In this document: positions 51,063 to 59,570 of the stretch, piece after piece | Numbering within the stretch: position 1 is the first letter of the stretch | Layout: each line of letters opens with the position of its first letter | Source: Fermentibacter sp964564435 | GTDB taxonomy: Bacteria; Fermentibacterota; Fermentibacteria; Fermentibacterales; Fermentibacteraceae | Direction of reading: 5' to 3' | Length of the DNA: 64,000 nucleotides | Assembly (NCBI GenBank): GCA_964564435.1 | Contig: CAZMAT010000011.1 | Location: forward strand, 16,150 to 80,149 | Position numbers and translations under genes: made by a program | Notes under the pieces: generated by a model | Seen by the model: only the letters and a program-made list of their open reading frames with translations | Databases searched by the model: none | What the model was told of the DNA's origin: nothing

Positions 51063-52910
51063 ATGAATCTCAGGCGCAAGATGCTGCTCGGATACGGCTT
51101 CGCTTTCGCGATGCTGGCGCTGGTGATGGGCTGGGCGGTGGTGAGGCTCTCGGATCTCGGCAGGGCTTCCGAGAGCATCCTGCAGCAGAACTACAGGAGC
51201 ATAGACGCAGCCTGGATGATGCGGGAGGCCCTTCACAGGCAGAACGAAGCCCTGCTGTCGGACACCGCCGCGATCGCGGGGCTGTCTCCCTCTTTCATGG
51301 GGGCGGAGGCCGACTTCCTCTTCTGGCTCGGGAGAGCCGGCGACAACATCACCGTGCCGGGCGAGGATTCTGTTCTGGCAGTGATATCGGAACTCTATGG
51401 CGCATATCTCGACTCCTGCGCATCTGGTCTGGGCCAAACCTCCGAACCGGGCCATTCCGTGCGACTCGCACGCGTGGTCGCCCCGCTGTCGGTTGAGCTC
51501 GATTCGACTCTCGGCACCCTCCTCTCGCTGAATCAGGGGGCCATGTACGAAGCGAGCCGGAGGGCGTCGGAAATGGCGGAGAGCGGTTCCAGGTCGACGA
51601 TGATCATCGGCGGGCTCGGGCTGGCTTTCGGCATCGCGTTCAGCATCCTGCTGTCAGGAAGAATACTCAGGCCTCTCTATCAGACGATCGCAGCCGCACG
51701 CAGGCTGGCCTCCGGCGACTATGGGAGCCGGGTGACTGGCGGAGGGTCCGACGAACTCGGTTCCCTGGCCGCCGAATTCAACTCGATGGCGGGTGAACTC
51801 GAGAAGTTCGAGTCCATGCACGTGGACAGGATGATGTCCGAGAAGTCGAAGACCGAGGCCATCCTGAACGGCATCGACGACGGGATCATCCTTGTCGACC
51901 AGGATCTCCGCGTTCAGGACATGAATCCGGCAGCCACGTCCCTCCTGGGTACGCCGTGGACGGAACACTCGCGGAAACCGCGCCTGTCGGAGCTGATCCA
52001 CGAGGAGAGGCTGCTCTCGGAGGCCGCGAGGATCTCCGATGGAGCGGAGTCCGGCATCCTGACGGAGGAAGAGCGGATCTTCGAGCTCGACAGGAAGGGG
52101 GAGAAGCTGTTCCTCATGATGACCGCGATCCCGCTGGAGCATTCCGGGAGGTCCCTCCCGGGGTGCGTGATCGTGCTCCGCGACGTGACGCGGGCCCGCG
52201 AGGTCGACAGGATGAAGAGCGAATTCGTCATGGCGGCCGCCCACGAGCTGCGCACGCCCGTCACCAGCATCGGCATGAGCATCGACCTGCTGGTCGACCA
52301 CTGCTCGGATGACCTGGGTCCGAGGGAGAGGGAACTCCTCGAGGCCGCCCATGGCGAGGTGCACCGGCTGAAGGCTCTGATCAGCGATCTCCTCGACCTC
52401 TCCAGGATGGAGGCAGGCAGGATCGATCTGGAGATAGAGACGGTGCCCGTGCAGCTCCTGTTCGAGAGGATCCGGTCGATCTACGAGGGACAGCTAGCCT
52501 CCAAGGGCTCGACGATCTCGATCGGCGGGATGGAATCCGGCCTCTCGGTGAGAGCGGATCCCGGCAAGATCTCCTGGGTGCTCTCCAATCTGGTCTCGAA
52601 CGCGCTGAGGTTCATCCCCGAGGGGTCGGGCAGCATCGACCTCGGAGCGAAGAGAGCCGGCGAGGATGTAATCCTGTCGGTGTCCGACAACGGACCCGGG
52701 ATACCGGTCGGGCACCAGACCAGGATCTTCCAGAAGTTCGTGCATTTCGAGGAGCCGGGAAAGGCCGGAGGGTCCGGCCTCGGCCTCGCGATCTGCCGGG
52801 AGGTCGTCAGGGCGTCGGGGGGGACCATCTGGGTGGAATCCGAGCCCGGAGAGGGCGCGGTGTTCTCGTTCAGCCTCCCCGCGGCCCCGAGGAATGGAGG
52901 ACAGGCATGA
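51063..52910 (+). CDS. Membrane sensor histidine kinase (HAMP-PAS)
   Basis: A 615-residue kinase. Two membrane helices (about 8-27 and 178-200) enclose a helical periplasmic sensor of about 150 residues. HAMP (GRILRPLYQTIAAARRLASG), PAS (AILNGIDDGIILVDQDLRVQ), HisKA with His394 (MAAAHELRTPVTSIGMSI) and HATPase (NLVSNALRFIP; DNGPGIP; GSGLGLAICREV) follow. It resembles KinB/NtrY-like kinases that partner NtrC-type regulators, as its position just after one suggests. The four-base overlap with the next gene (ATGA) couples it to a second receiver protein. Confidence 0.92.
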   Translation: MNLRRKMLLGYGFAFAMLALVMGWAVVRLSDLGRASESILQQNYRSIDAAWMMREALHRQNEALLSDTAAIAGLSPSFMGAEADFLFWLGRAGDNITVPGEDSVLAVISELYGAYLDSCASGLGQTSEPGHSVRLARVVAPLSVELDSTLGTLLSLNQGAMYEASRRASEMAESGSRSTMIIGGLGLAFGIAFSILLSGRILRPLYQTIAAARRLASGDYGSRVTGGGSDELGSLAAEFNSMAGELEKFESMHVDRMMSEKSKTEAILNGIDDGIILVDQDLRVQDMNPAATSLLGTPWTEHSRKPRLSELIHEERLLSEAARISDGAESGILTEEERIFELDRKGEKLFLMMTAIPLEHSGRSLPGCVIVLRDVTRAREVDRMKSEFVMAAAHELRTPVTSIGMSIDLLVDHCSDDLGPRERELLEAAHGEVHRLKALISDLLDLSRMEAGRIDLEIETVPVQLLFERIRSIYEGQLASKGSTISIGGMESGLSVRADPGKISWVLSNLVSNALRFIPEGSGSIDLGAKRAGEDVILSVSDNGPGIPVGHQTRIFQKFVHFEEPGKAGGSGLGLAICREVVRASGGTIWVESEPGEGAVFSFSLPAAPRNGGQA

Positions 52911-53533
52911 ACAGGCCGTCTGCTCTCGTGATAGACGATGAGAAGTCGATCAGGATCTCGCTGGGAAGGGCGCTGGAGGACATGGGACTGGACGCCCGTC
53001 ATGCGTCGACCGGAGAGGAGGGGGTGGAGAAGGTGCGCGAAGGCAGCTTCTCGATCGTCTTCCTCGATCTGAAGCTCCCGGGCATCGGAGGGCTGGAGGT
53101 CCTCGAGAGGATCATGTCGGCTCCGGCGCATCCCCCTGTCGTGATCATCTCCGCCCACGGGACGATCGATTCGGCGATTGCAGCCATGCGGCTCGGAGCG
53201 GCGGACTTCCTGCAGAAACCCTTCAGCCTGGAGGAGGTGAGATCCGCGGTCGAGGAGGTGCTGGCCAGAGACGATCTCCAGGAAGGATCCACGGACTACT
53301 CCAGCCTCCTCGGCTTCGCCAGGAGGGCGATTTCGCGCAGGGACTTCGACTCCGCAGAGGTGTTCGCATCCAGGGCCATATCGGTCGAAGCATCGAGGCC
53401 GGAGGCCTACACGCTCCTCGGGTCGATCGTCGAGGCTCGCGGCGACCGGCAGAGGGCCATGAAGCTCTACCGGGCCGCTCTCGACATGGATCCGGGCTAC
53501 GGACCAGCCAGGGCCTACTACGAGGGGAGATAG
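52907..53533 (+). CDS. Response regulator receiver with C-terminal TPR
   Basis: A 208-residue protein. The receiver has VIDDEKS, phospho-acceptor in IVFLDLKLPG, Ser in IISAHG and Lys in LQKPFS, so it looks functional. Residues about 140-205 form one or two TPR units (FDSAEVFASRAISVEASRPE; AYTLLGSIVEARGDRQRAMK). There is no DNA-binding domain. It may compete with the NtrC-type protein for phosphate from the kinase or relay to the TrkA proteins encoded next. This link is inferred from order only. Confidence 0.85.
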   Translation: MNRPSALVIDDEKSIRISLGRALEDMGLDARHASTGEEGVEKVREGSFSIVFLDLKLPGIGGLEVLERIMSAPAHPPVVIISAHGTIDSAIAAMRLGAADFLQKPFSLEEVRSAVEEVLARDDLQEGSTDYSSLLGFARRAISRRDFDSAEVFASRAISVEASRPEAYTLLGSIVEARGDRQRAMKLYRAALDMDPGYGPARAYYEGR

Positions 53534-53578
53534 CCCGGACCGGCAGACCCTCCGGCGCATTCCCGGACTGGAGAAGAC

Positions 53579-54001
53579 ATGTACGTGGTCATCGCAGGAT
53601 GCGGCACCCTCGGGCGTCGCCTCGCCGAGGAACTCAGCGGCAGTGGGGAGGAAGTCGTTGTCCTCGACCGGGCGCCCGGAGCACTGGCGGCCCTGTCGCC
53701 TGAGTTCGGAGGCTTCAGGGTCGAAGGAGACGCAGCCGATGCCGCTACTCTCGCCAGGGTCAAACTTTCCAGGGCCGATCTGGCAGTAGCCGCCACCGAC
53801 GACGACAATGCCAACCTCTTCTTCGCGCAGGCCGCGCGGTACGTCCACTCCGTGCCGAGGGCCGTGGCGAGGGTGAACGATCCCGCGAAGGAGGCTGTCT
53901 TCCGGCGTCTAGGGGTCGAGACGGTCTGTCCAACGGCTGCAGCGGCCGACAGGATGTTCTCTCTGATACATTCTGGTGTGGAGGGGGTGAACAAGGCATG
54001 A
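53579..54001 (+). CDS. trkA: TrkA N-terminal domain protein (RCK-N only)
   Basis: A 140-residue protein consisting of one RCK N-domain with an intact nucleotide motif (VVIAGCGTLGRRLAEELSG) and the acidic strand end (EEVVVLDRAPGAL). It lacks the RCK-C domain. Such proteins gate Trk/Ktr potassium channels in response to NAD(H) or ATP/ADP. Its stop overlaps the next gene (ATGA), which carries a second N-domain plus a C-domain, so the usual TrkA seems split across two polypeptides. Confidence 0.85.
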   Translation: MYVVIAGCGTLGRRLAEELSGSGEEVVVLDRAPGALAALSPEFGGFRVEGDAADAATLARVKLSRADLAVAATDDDNANLFFAQAARYVHSVPRAVARVNDPAKEAVFRRLGVETVCPTAAAADRMFSLIHSGVEGVNKA

Positions 54002-54675
54002 AGGTCCTCATCGCAGGAGCATCCGCCTCGCTGAAGCCGCTCTGCCGGTCCTTCATGTCCAAGGGCTGGCACGTGGTCGCGGTCCACGCCGATCCAGACC
54101 AGTGCGAGAGGCTGTCGAGAGATTCCAGGGCTCTCGTCGTATGCGGCGATCCCACTTCGCCGGAGGTCCTCGGAGACGCCGGGGTGCGCGACTGCGATGC
54201 CGTGGTGGCCGCCACCACCAGCGACAGCGACAACCTCGCAGTATGTCAGATAAGTGTGTCGGAGTTCGGCGTGAGGAACACTCTCGCTCTCGTGAACACT
54301 CCGGGCAACGAGGAGGTTTTCGAGAAGCTCGGGATTCGATCCTTCTCCACGAATGTGGCCATCGCGGCACTTATACAGCAGATGGCCGACCTGGAGGAGA
54401 TCACGGGCATCGGGGCGCTGGCCGACGGGAGGATCCAGATCGCCGAACTCCGGATCCAGCCGGGCTGGCCATGCGTGGGTGTTCCTCTCCGAACGCTCGG
54501 GATGCCCGCTGGAAGCCTCGTCGCCGCACTGCTCAGGAGCGACGAGGCGATCATCCCATCAGGAGACAGCTTCATGCTGCCGGGCGACCGCGTTGTCGTG
54601 CTCGCAACCTCCGGTTCCTACGGTTCCGCCATCGGGAAGCTCTCCGGGCCGGATTCCGGAGGCTCCGGGGAGTGA
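53998..54675 (+). CDS. trkA: TrkA-like protein (degenerate RCK-N plus RCK-C)
   Basis: A 225-residue protein. The N-domain starts MKVLIAGASASLKPLCRSFM and lacks the GxGxxG motif, so nucleotide binding is doubtful. The C-terminal RCK-C domain is clear (RIQIAELRIQPGWPCVGVPL ... SGDSFMLPGDRVVVLATSG). Together with the preceding protein it would give the N-N-C composition of a gating ring with one active and one inactive nucleotide site. The stop overlaps the trkH start (GTGA). Confidence 0.85.
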   Translation: MKVLIAGASASLKPLCRSFMSKGWHVVAVHADPDQCERLSRDSRALVVCGDPTSPEVLGDAGVRDCDAVVAATTSDSDNLAVCQISVSEFGVRNTLALVNTPGNEEVFEKLGIRSFSTNVAIAALIQQMADLEEITGIGALADGRIQIAELRIQPGWPCVGVPLRTLGMPAGSLVAALLRSDEAIIPSGDSFMLPGDRVVVLATSGSYGSAIGKLSGPDSGGSGE

Positions 54676-56222
54676 TCGACAGACACCATCTCCTCAGCCG
54701 GTACAGGGCGATACTGGCTTCGGCAGGGTTCGTGTGCCACATAGCCGGACTCGTGATGACCACCCCTCTGATCGCGCTTCCCTTCTGGCCGGGGGAGTCA
54801 TGGACCGCCGAGTCCTTCCTGGTCCCCGGACTGTTGCTCGCCGCAGCGGGATTCTCGTGCTGGAGGCTCCTGCGCAGCAGGGACATGATGACCCTGACCC
54901 TGTCCGAGGGCAGCATCGTGGTCGTCCTCAGCTGGATGACGGTCTGCATCGCATCTGCCCTGCCGCTCATGTCCGCGGCCGGGCTCGGTTTCACGCAGGC
55001 TGTCTTCGAGAGCGTCAGTGGCTGGACGACCACCGGGCTGACCGTCGTCGACCTCCCGTCGGCCGCTCATACCGTCCATCTCTGGCGCGGGATCATGCAG
55101 TTCGCGGGGGGTGCAGGGCTGGCGGTGATCCTGCTGTCGGCGATGTCCGGTCCCATGGGTGCTTCGGTCACGGCCGCCGAGGGCAGGGATCTGCTCGTTC
55201 CTCACGTGAAGAGGTCTGCACGCCTCGTCATGACCCTCTACTCGGGTTATGCCGTCGTCGGAACGGCAGCCTTCCTCGTGGCGGGAATGGACCCCTTCGA
55301 TTCGGTGATACACACTTTCGCTGCGATCTCGACGGGCGGATTCTCGACGCACGTCGAGAACGTCGGCTTCTTCGACTCGCCCGCCATAGAGGCCGTTGCA
55401 CTCGTCCTCATGATCCTCGGGAACCTCAACTTCGTCACGGCCTGGGCTCTCGTGCGGGCAGACGCCCGCAGCTTCTGGAGAAGCGGCGAGACAAGGCTCT
55501 CGGCCGTCCTGATCCCTCTCTGTGCTGCTCTCCTCCTCGTCTTCACCTGCATTGGAGTCTATCCGAACCTGGGGAAATCGGTGAGAGTCGCGGTGTTCGA
55601 AACCGTCACGGCCCTCACCACGACCGGTTTCTCGACCGTCAGCTATGCGGACTGGAACGGTTTCGGCGTGCTCGTCCTGATAATCCTCATGCTTGTAGGA
55701 GGCGGCACCTGTTCCACGGCCGGCGGCATCAAGCAGTTCAGGATCTATGCCCTGGGGAGATCTGTCCTGTGGGATCTCCGCAGGGCTCTCATGCCCTCCC
55801 GAGCAGTCCAGAAGCGGGTGCTCCTAGAAACCGGCGGGGAGGTCCACATATCCGACGAGAGGCTCAGGCAGATCGGGACGTTCGTCTTCCTCTACATCGC
55901 CCTCTTCTTCGCAGGCTCGGCGCTCATCATGGTTCAGGGGTTCGGCTTCAGGGACTCCATGTTCGAGTTCGCCTCTGCACTGGGCACCGTCGGGGCGTCG
56001 ATCGGGCTCACATCACCCGATCTGCCGGGAGGCGTTCTCTGGACCATGATCGCGGGGATGTTCCTGGGCAGGCTGGAGATCTTCATCGTGCTGGCCGGCA
56101 TGTCGAAGCTGGCCAGGGACGCCGCACGGCTGGCCGGGGCCGGTGGCGGGAGGGTGCGGGCCTGCCGAGCCCCCTGCCGAGCCCTGGTTTCAGATCCTTC
56201 ATTTCCGCTGACGCGGAAATGA
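54672..56222 (+). CDS. trkH: TrkH/KtrB-type potassium uptake channel subunit
   Basis: The 516-residue membrane protein starts at GTG 54672. It has the four pore-loop repeats of the SKT superfamily with selectivity glycines: SGWTTTGLTV, ISTGGFSTHV, TALTTTGFSTV and ALGTVGASIG. It imports K+ when gated by the TrkA proteins. The last 15 or so residues (SDPSFPLTRK) are encoded by a palindromic repeat that also supplies the stop codon, so the natural tail was probably altered by repeat insertion. It is the last gene of the operon starting with the NtrC-type regulator. Confidence 0.92.
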   Translation: MIDRHHLLSRYRAILASAGFVCHIAGLVMTTPLIALPFWPGESWTAESFLVPGLLLAAAGFSCWRLLRSRDMMTLTLSEGSIVVVLSWMTVCIASALPLMSAAGLGFTQAVFESVSGWTTTGLTVVDLPSAAHTVHLWRGIMQFAGGAGLAVILLSAMSGPMGASVTAAEGRDLLVPHVKRSARLVMTLYSGYAVVGTAAFLVAGMDPFDSVIHTFAAISTGGFSTHVENVGFFDSPAIEAVALVLMILGNLNFVTAWALVRADARSFWRSGETRLSAVLIPLCAALLLVFTCIGVYPNLGKSVRVAVFETVTALTTTGFSTVSYADWNGFGVLVLIILMLVGGGTCSTAGGIKQFRIYALGRSVLWDLRRALMPSRAVQKRVLLETGGEVHISDERLRQIGTFVFLYIALFFAGSALIMVQGFGFRDSMFEFASALGTVGASIGLTSPDLPGGVLWTMIAGMFLGRLEIFIVLAGMSKLARDAARLAGAGGGRVRACRAPCRALVSDPSFPLTRK

Positions 56223-56225
56223 AGG
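56196..56225. repeat. Palindromic repeat covering the trkH stop codon
   Basis: A 13-bp perfect stem (56196-56208 with 56213-56225) with a TGAC loop. It belongs to a family of palindromes centred on TTCCTGCG/CGCAGGAA or TTTCCGC/GCGGAAA seen at 56444 and near 62.6 kb. It may double as the operon terminator. Confidence 0.65.
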
Positions 56226-56443
56226 CGTCGCCAGCATGTTTGCGGAGCAAAGCATGCGAGAGACCATGAACTCCAGCTATGGTGTACGTTCCTCTGCTGG
56301 TTCCCCGGGGGAGCCGGCAGGAGTATGCGCTACTAGTCCTCTCGAGGCATGCAAGTAGTTGTCTGAGGAATTACAATCGGGCCCTTTCGCGGTTCACCCA
56401 GCGTTGAACGCATATGAGGGAAATCGCTGCCGGGCCGTCTCAT

Positions 56444-56461
56444 TCCTGCGGACGCAGGAAC
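56444..56461. repeat. REP-like palindrome
   Basis: TTCCTGCG and CGCAGGAA arms (56444-56451 and 56454-56461) separated by two bases. The same arms recur at 62670-62687. Confidence 0.6.
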
Positions 56462-56518
56462 GAGCGTGTCGGACCTGCTGATCTCCGTTTTGCTGAGATC
56501 AGCGTTTCAGATGGAATG

Positions 56519-56534
56519 GTATCTCGTTGCATGA
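56519..56534 (+). repeat. 16-bp repeat shared with the region after phoU
   Basis: GGTATCTCGTTGCATG is identical to 49083-49098. Both copies are preceded within 22 bases by TTTCAGATG, and both lie just after an operon end. The copies may belong to a larger dispersed repeat. Confidence 0.6.
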
Positions 56535-56613
56535 CAGCGACAACAGGTTTACGCTCCAACCATCGTGCGCATGACTAGTGGATACTGTGGAGATTCTGTT
56601 GGGGAAGCGCAGT

Positions 56614-58047
56614 TCAGCTCGAGCCTGATCTGTCCCAGGGGTGTCGGCGCGTCAGGAACTGGAGGGCGGGCGTCGTCATGAAGGTCGTGATAAGGGCCAT
56701 CATCACGAGCATGGCGAAGAGCTGAGGTGTGATGACCCTGAGGTCGAGCCCGATGTTGAGCACGATGAGCTCGACGAGCCCGCGTGTGTTCATCAGTATG
56801 CCGAGCGCCGAGGAGTCGCGCCACCCGAGCCCGGTCAGCCGCGCGGCCATGAAGGATCCCCCGAACTTGCCGATGCACGCCACTGCGATGATCGCCACGC
56901 ACATGAGCCAGGCGGTGCCTCCGCTCACTAGCCCGATCTGCGTCCGGAGTCCGGTGTAGGCGAAGAAGGCCGGCAGGAAGAGCACCGAAACGACTCCCTC
57001 GATGCTCCCTTTCAGCTCGTGTGCGGCCTTGGAGTCGCACGGGATGACGGTGCCGAGCAGGAACGCCCCGAAGAGGGCATGTATGCCGATTAGGTCCGTC
57101 GACAGAGCCGACAGCAGCATCGCCGCGAAGATGATCGAAAGGCCGCTGCGTGTGAGCCTCTCCGACCTCTCGAGATAGGGGAGCAGCCAGCGCCTCACCA
57201 GCGGAGCGATCACCACCATGACGATGACCACGAACGAGACGGTGAACGCCAGTGTGCGGATGGCCGACAACGCCTGAGCCTGCGCCACGCTGACCACGAA
57301 GGCGAGCAGGCACCATGCGGTGGCGTCGCCGATGGCGGCACAAGTGAGCGACAGAGCCCCCATGCGGGTGCGGCAGAGCCCGAGATCCGTGAGAATCCGG
57401 GCGAGCACCGGGAAAGCCGTCACAGACATCGACACGCCCAGGAACAGGGCGAACACGGTGAATGGCACGTCGCCGGGCGACATCACCGGGTAGATCGCGA
57501 GCGCCAGCGCCGAACCCAGGATGAAGGGCAGGAGTATGCTCGCATGCGACATCACAAGGGTCGCATGCCCGTTCTCCGAAACATGCCGCAGATCCAGCTC
57601 GAGCCCCACCATGAACATGTAGAGGATGACTCCGAGCTGGGCGATGACGTTGATGAAGGGCGAGACTGCTTCGGGGAAGAGCGCGGCGGAAATGCCGGGG
57701 GCAACCCTGCCGAGGAGGGAGGGGCCGAGGAGGATACCCCCAACGATCTCTCCTATGACGGCGGGCTGCCTCATCAGGCTGAACAGGTACCCGCACAGCC
57801 TGGCAGTGATGACGATGACCGTCAGGGCCGCGAGCACGTGGAAGAGTGTGTCGGCATCGGGAGGAACAAGAACGGTCGAAGCCGGGAGGCCGATTTCGGG
57901 GAGCGCAGTGAGCCTTTCACCTCGGTCCCGGATCAACAGGAAGGCGGAAATGCCCGCGGCGATCATCAGGACGTAGACGACCGCCATCCTCGCCCAGCCG
58001 CGGCGGTCCCGGCGGTCTGTCACGCTTCCAGGGGTCTCCTCTTCCAT
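56614..58047 (-). CDS. Cation:proton antiporter (CPA2 family)
   Basis: A 477-residue protein with about 13 membrane helices. It has the CPA2 pattern RQPAVIGEIVGGILLGPSLL, LGVILYMFMVGLELDL, SVTAFPVLARILTDLGL and the ion-site region AIGDATAWCLLAFV (the Asp). It lacks a cytosolic RCK domain, unlike KefB/KefC. It could exchange K+ or Na+ for H+. It is transcribed towards the TrkH operon, so uptake and efflux genes converge. A first helix precedes the core (MAVVYVLMIAAGISAFLLI). Confidence 0.88.
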   Translation of the reverse strand: MEEETPGSVTDRRDRRGWARMAVVYVLMIAAGISAFLLIRDRGERLTALPEIGLPASTVLVPPDADTLFHVLAALTVIVITARLCGYLFSLMRQPAVIGEIVGGILLGPSLLGRVAPGISAALFPEAVSPFINVIAQLGVILYMFMVGLELDLRHVSENGHATLVMSHASILLPFILGSALALAIYPVMSPGDVPFTVFALFLGVSMSVTAFPVLARILTDLGLCRTRMGALSLTCAAIGDATAWCLLAFVVSVAQAQALSAIRTLAFTVSFVVIVMVVIAPLVRRWLLPYLERSERLTRSGLSIIFAAMLLSALSTDLIGIHALFGAFLLGTVIPCDSKAAHELKGSIEGVVSVLFLPAFFAYTGLRTQIGLVSGGTAWLMCVAIIAVACIGKFGGSFMAARLTGLGWRDSSALGILMNTRGLVELIVLNIGLDLRVITPQLFAMLVMMALITTFMTTPALQFLTRRHPWDRSGSS

Positions 58048-58253
58048 CCCGTGATCCCCGTGCCGCTGATCGGCGTGCCGTCAGCCGCGTCCCCGCACTT
58101 CCCGACCGCCGACGATTGCGGATCGTCCGACGAAGGGCAACCCCGGTGGACGCACTCATCCTCCAGGAGCCAGATAGTCCACTACCCCCGGGATAGAATC
58201 CCTGCGATCCCGCTCCGGCGAAGTCTCGACTCGTGCAGTCTGAAGGATGCTTC

Positions 58254-59324
58254 CTACTGGGATCGTGCCCAACCGATGGCATACTCGAGGACCGGATCGG
58301 TGCCAGCCTCGAAATCGGCTTCACTAGCTTCTATGCAGATGTCAGGCGGGACCCCGTTGCCCTGGATGTAGGTGACGGTGTCCGCCCTGAGCACGGTGCA
58401 GTCGGGGACGTAAACCCGCCATCCCCCGGGGAGCAGATGAATCGCTTCTTCGTAATGGCAGTAGTTGGTGAGGCCCGCAGTTGTATCGCCTGTCAGAACG
58501 ATCCCGGGGATCTCGTCGCAGATGGAAGCGAAAACCTCCGAGGCGCTCATCGATCCCTCCCCGATCAGGACCATGATAGGTACGGAGATGAAGTCGGGAC
58601 GCGTCGGTATCAGGACAGGGACCGGAGTTGCCAGGTCATAGTGGCCCGGTCCGGCCTTGAAGACCCTGAAGTATCCCGTCCGAAGCTCGCCGTTGATGAA
58701 CCGGGCGAAGTCAACCACGGCTGTCCCCAAGCCTCCGCCGTTCATCCTGATGTCGATGATCATCGCCCTGGTTTCAGGGAGGGTGTCGAGCAGGCTGATC
58801 AACAGCTCCGGATTCATGAAGCTCGACCAGCTGTCGATCATGATGTACGGGATGGAGTCATCTATGAAGCAGTAGCCCCAGAGACTGTCGTACTGGAACG
58901 AAGTGAACCCGTCGGAGGACAGTGAGTCGAGGTATCCGAAGAGTACGTCAATGTCGTAGTTCGGTTTCAGTTCAGGGAGCCACGGATGGAGATAGGAGTC
59001 AGTTTCGCTGTTCCAGAGGTATACATGCGAATCTTCCAGACAGACGAGCATGTCCATGAGCATCGAGATGAAATCGTCCTGCGTCTCCATGCTGTCGGTC
59101 GATCCCGAGTATTGACTGTATGCCTCGTCCCAGTCAGCATCTGTGAACATGAAGCCGATGTATGTGCTGTTAAAAACATCCCATACGAGATCGAATTCGG
59201 TGCGGAAGCTGTCGTGATCACCGAGATCCACCGGGTTGAACAGACAGGACATCGATGTCAGCACTGCTGCTAGGGCGCAGATCGTGGCAGCTTCCATGGC
59301 GTTCCGTCTCGCCGGCAGCCTCAT
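58254..59324 (-). CDS. S41-family (C-terminal processing) peptidase, predicted lipoprotein
   Basis: A 356-residue protein with a lipoprotein-like leader (LAAVLTSMSC). The S41 core is seen in AMIIDIRMNGGGLGTAVVDF and in GEGSMSASEVFASICDE, where the Ser of SMSASE is the likely nucleophile. No PDZ domain is evident; the N-terminal region (VWDVFNSTYIGFMFTDADWD) resembles the tricorn-like lead domain of S41 relatives. The Lys expected in the dyad of CtpA-like enzymes is not obvious, so the catalytic mechanism is unclear. The ATG at 59324 has GGAGGGAG upstream. Confidence 0.78.
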   Translation of the reverse strand: MRLPARRNAMEAATICALAAVLTSMSCLFNPVDLGDHDSFRTEFDLVWDVFNSTYIGFMFTDADWDEAYSQYSGSTDSMETQDDFISMLMDMLVCLEDSHVYLWNSETDSYLHPWLPELKPNYDIDVLFGYLDSLSSDGFTSFQYDSLWGYCFIDDSIPYIMIDSWSSFMNPELLISLLDTLPETRAMIIDIRMNGGGLGTAVVDFARFINGELRTGYFRVFKAGPGHYDLATPVPVLIPTRPDFISVPIMVLIGEGSMSASEVFASICDEIPGIVLTGDTTAGLTNYCHYEEAIHLLPGGWRVYVPDCTVLRADTVTYIQGNGVPPDICIEASEADFEAGTDPVLEYAIGWARSQ

Positions 59325-59570
59325 GTCGGACTCCCTCCGTTCGGGAAGCCGTATCGCAGGACGGTATTGCCCGCGTCCGTGCCTGTCCGGGAACATGAGC
59401 AGTCCTCATATGGAATGATCGCTCATGCCAGCATACAGTGCAAGGCAGGCCGCGTCCGGCGATGTGGACGCGCCGGGTCTCCAGGAGGGCCTCCAGACTC
59501 GATTGACGTATGCGGCTTTCAATCCGATAGTCATGGAGCGCACACAGACAGCCCTTTCATATGGAGCATC

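Larger units (their letters stand above)
56223..56613. other. Non-coding region of 391 bases between convergent genes
   Basis: No gene is visible. The region holds a palindrome (56444-56461) and the 16-base element GGTATCTCGTTGCATG (56519-56534), also found after phoU. The rest shows no recognisable structure. Confidence 0.5.
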
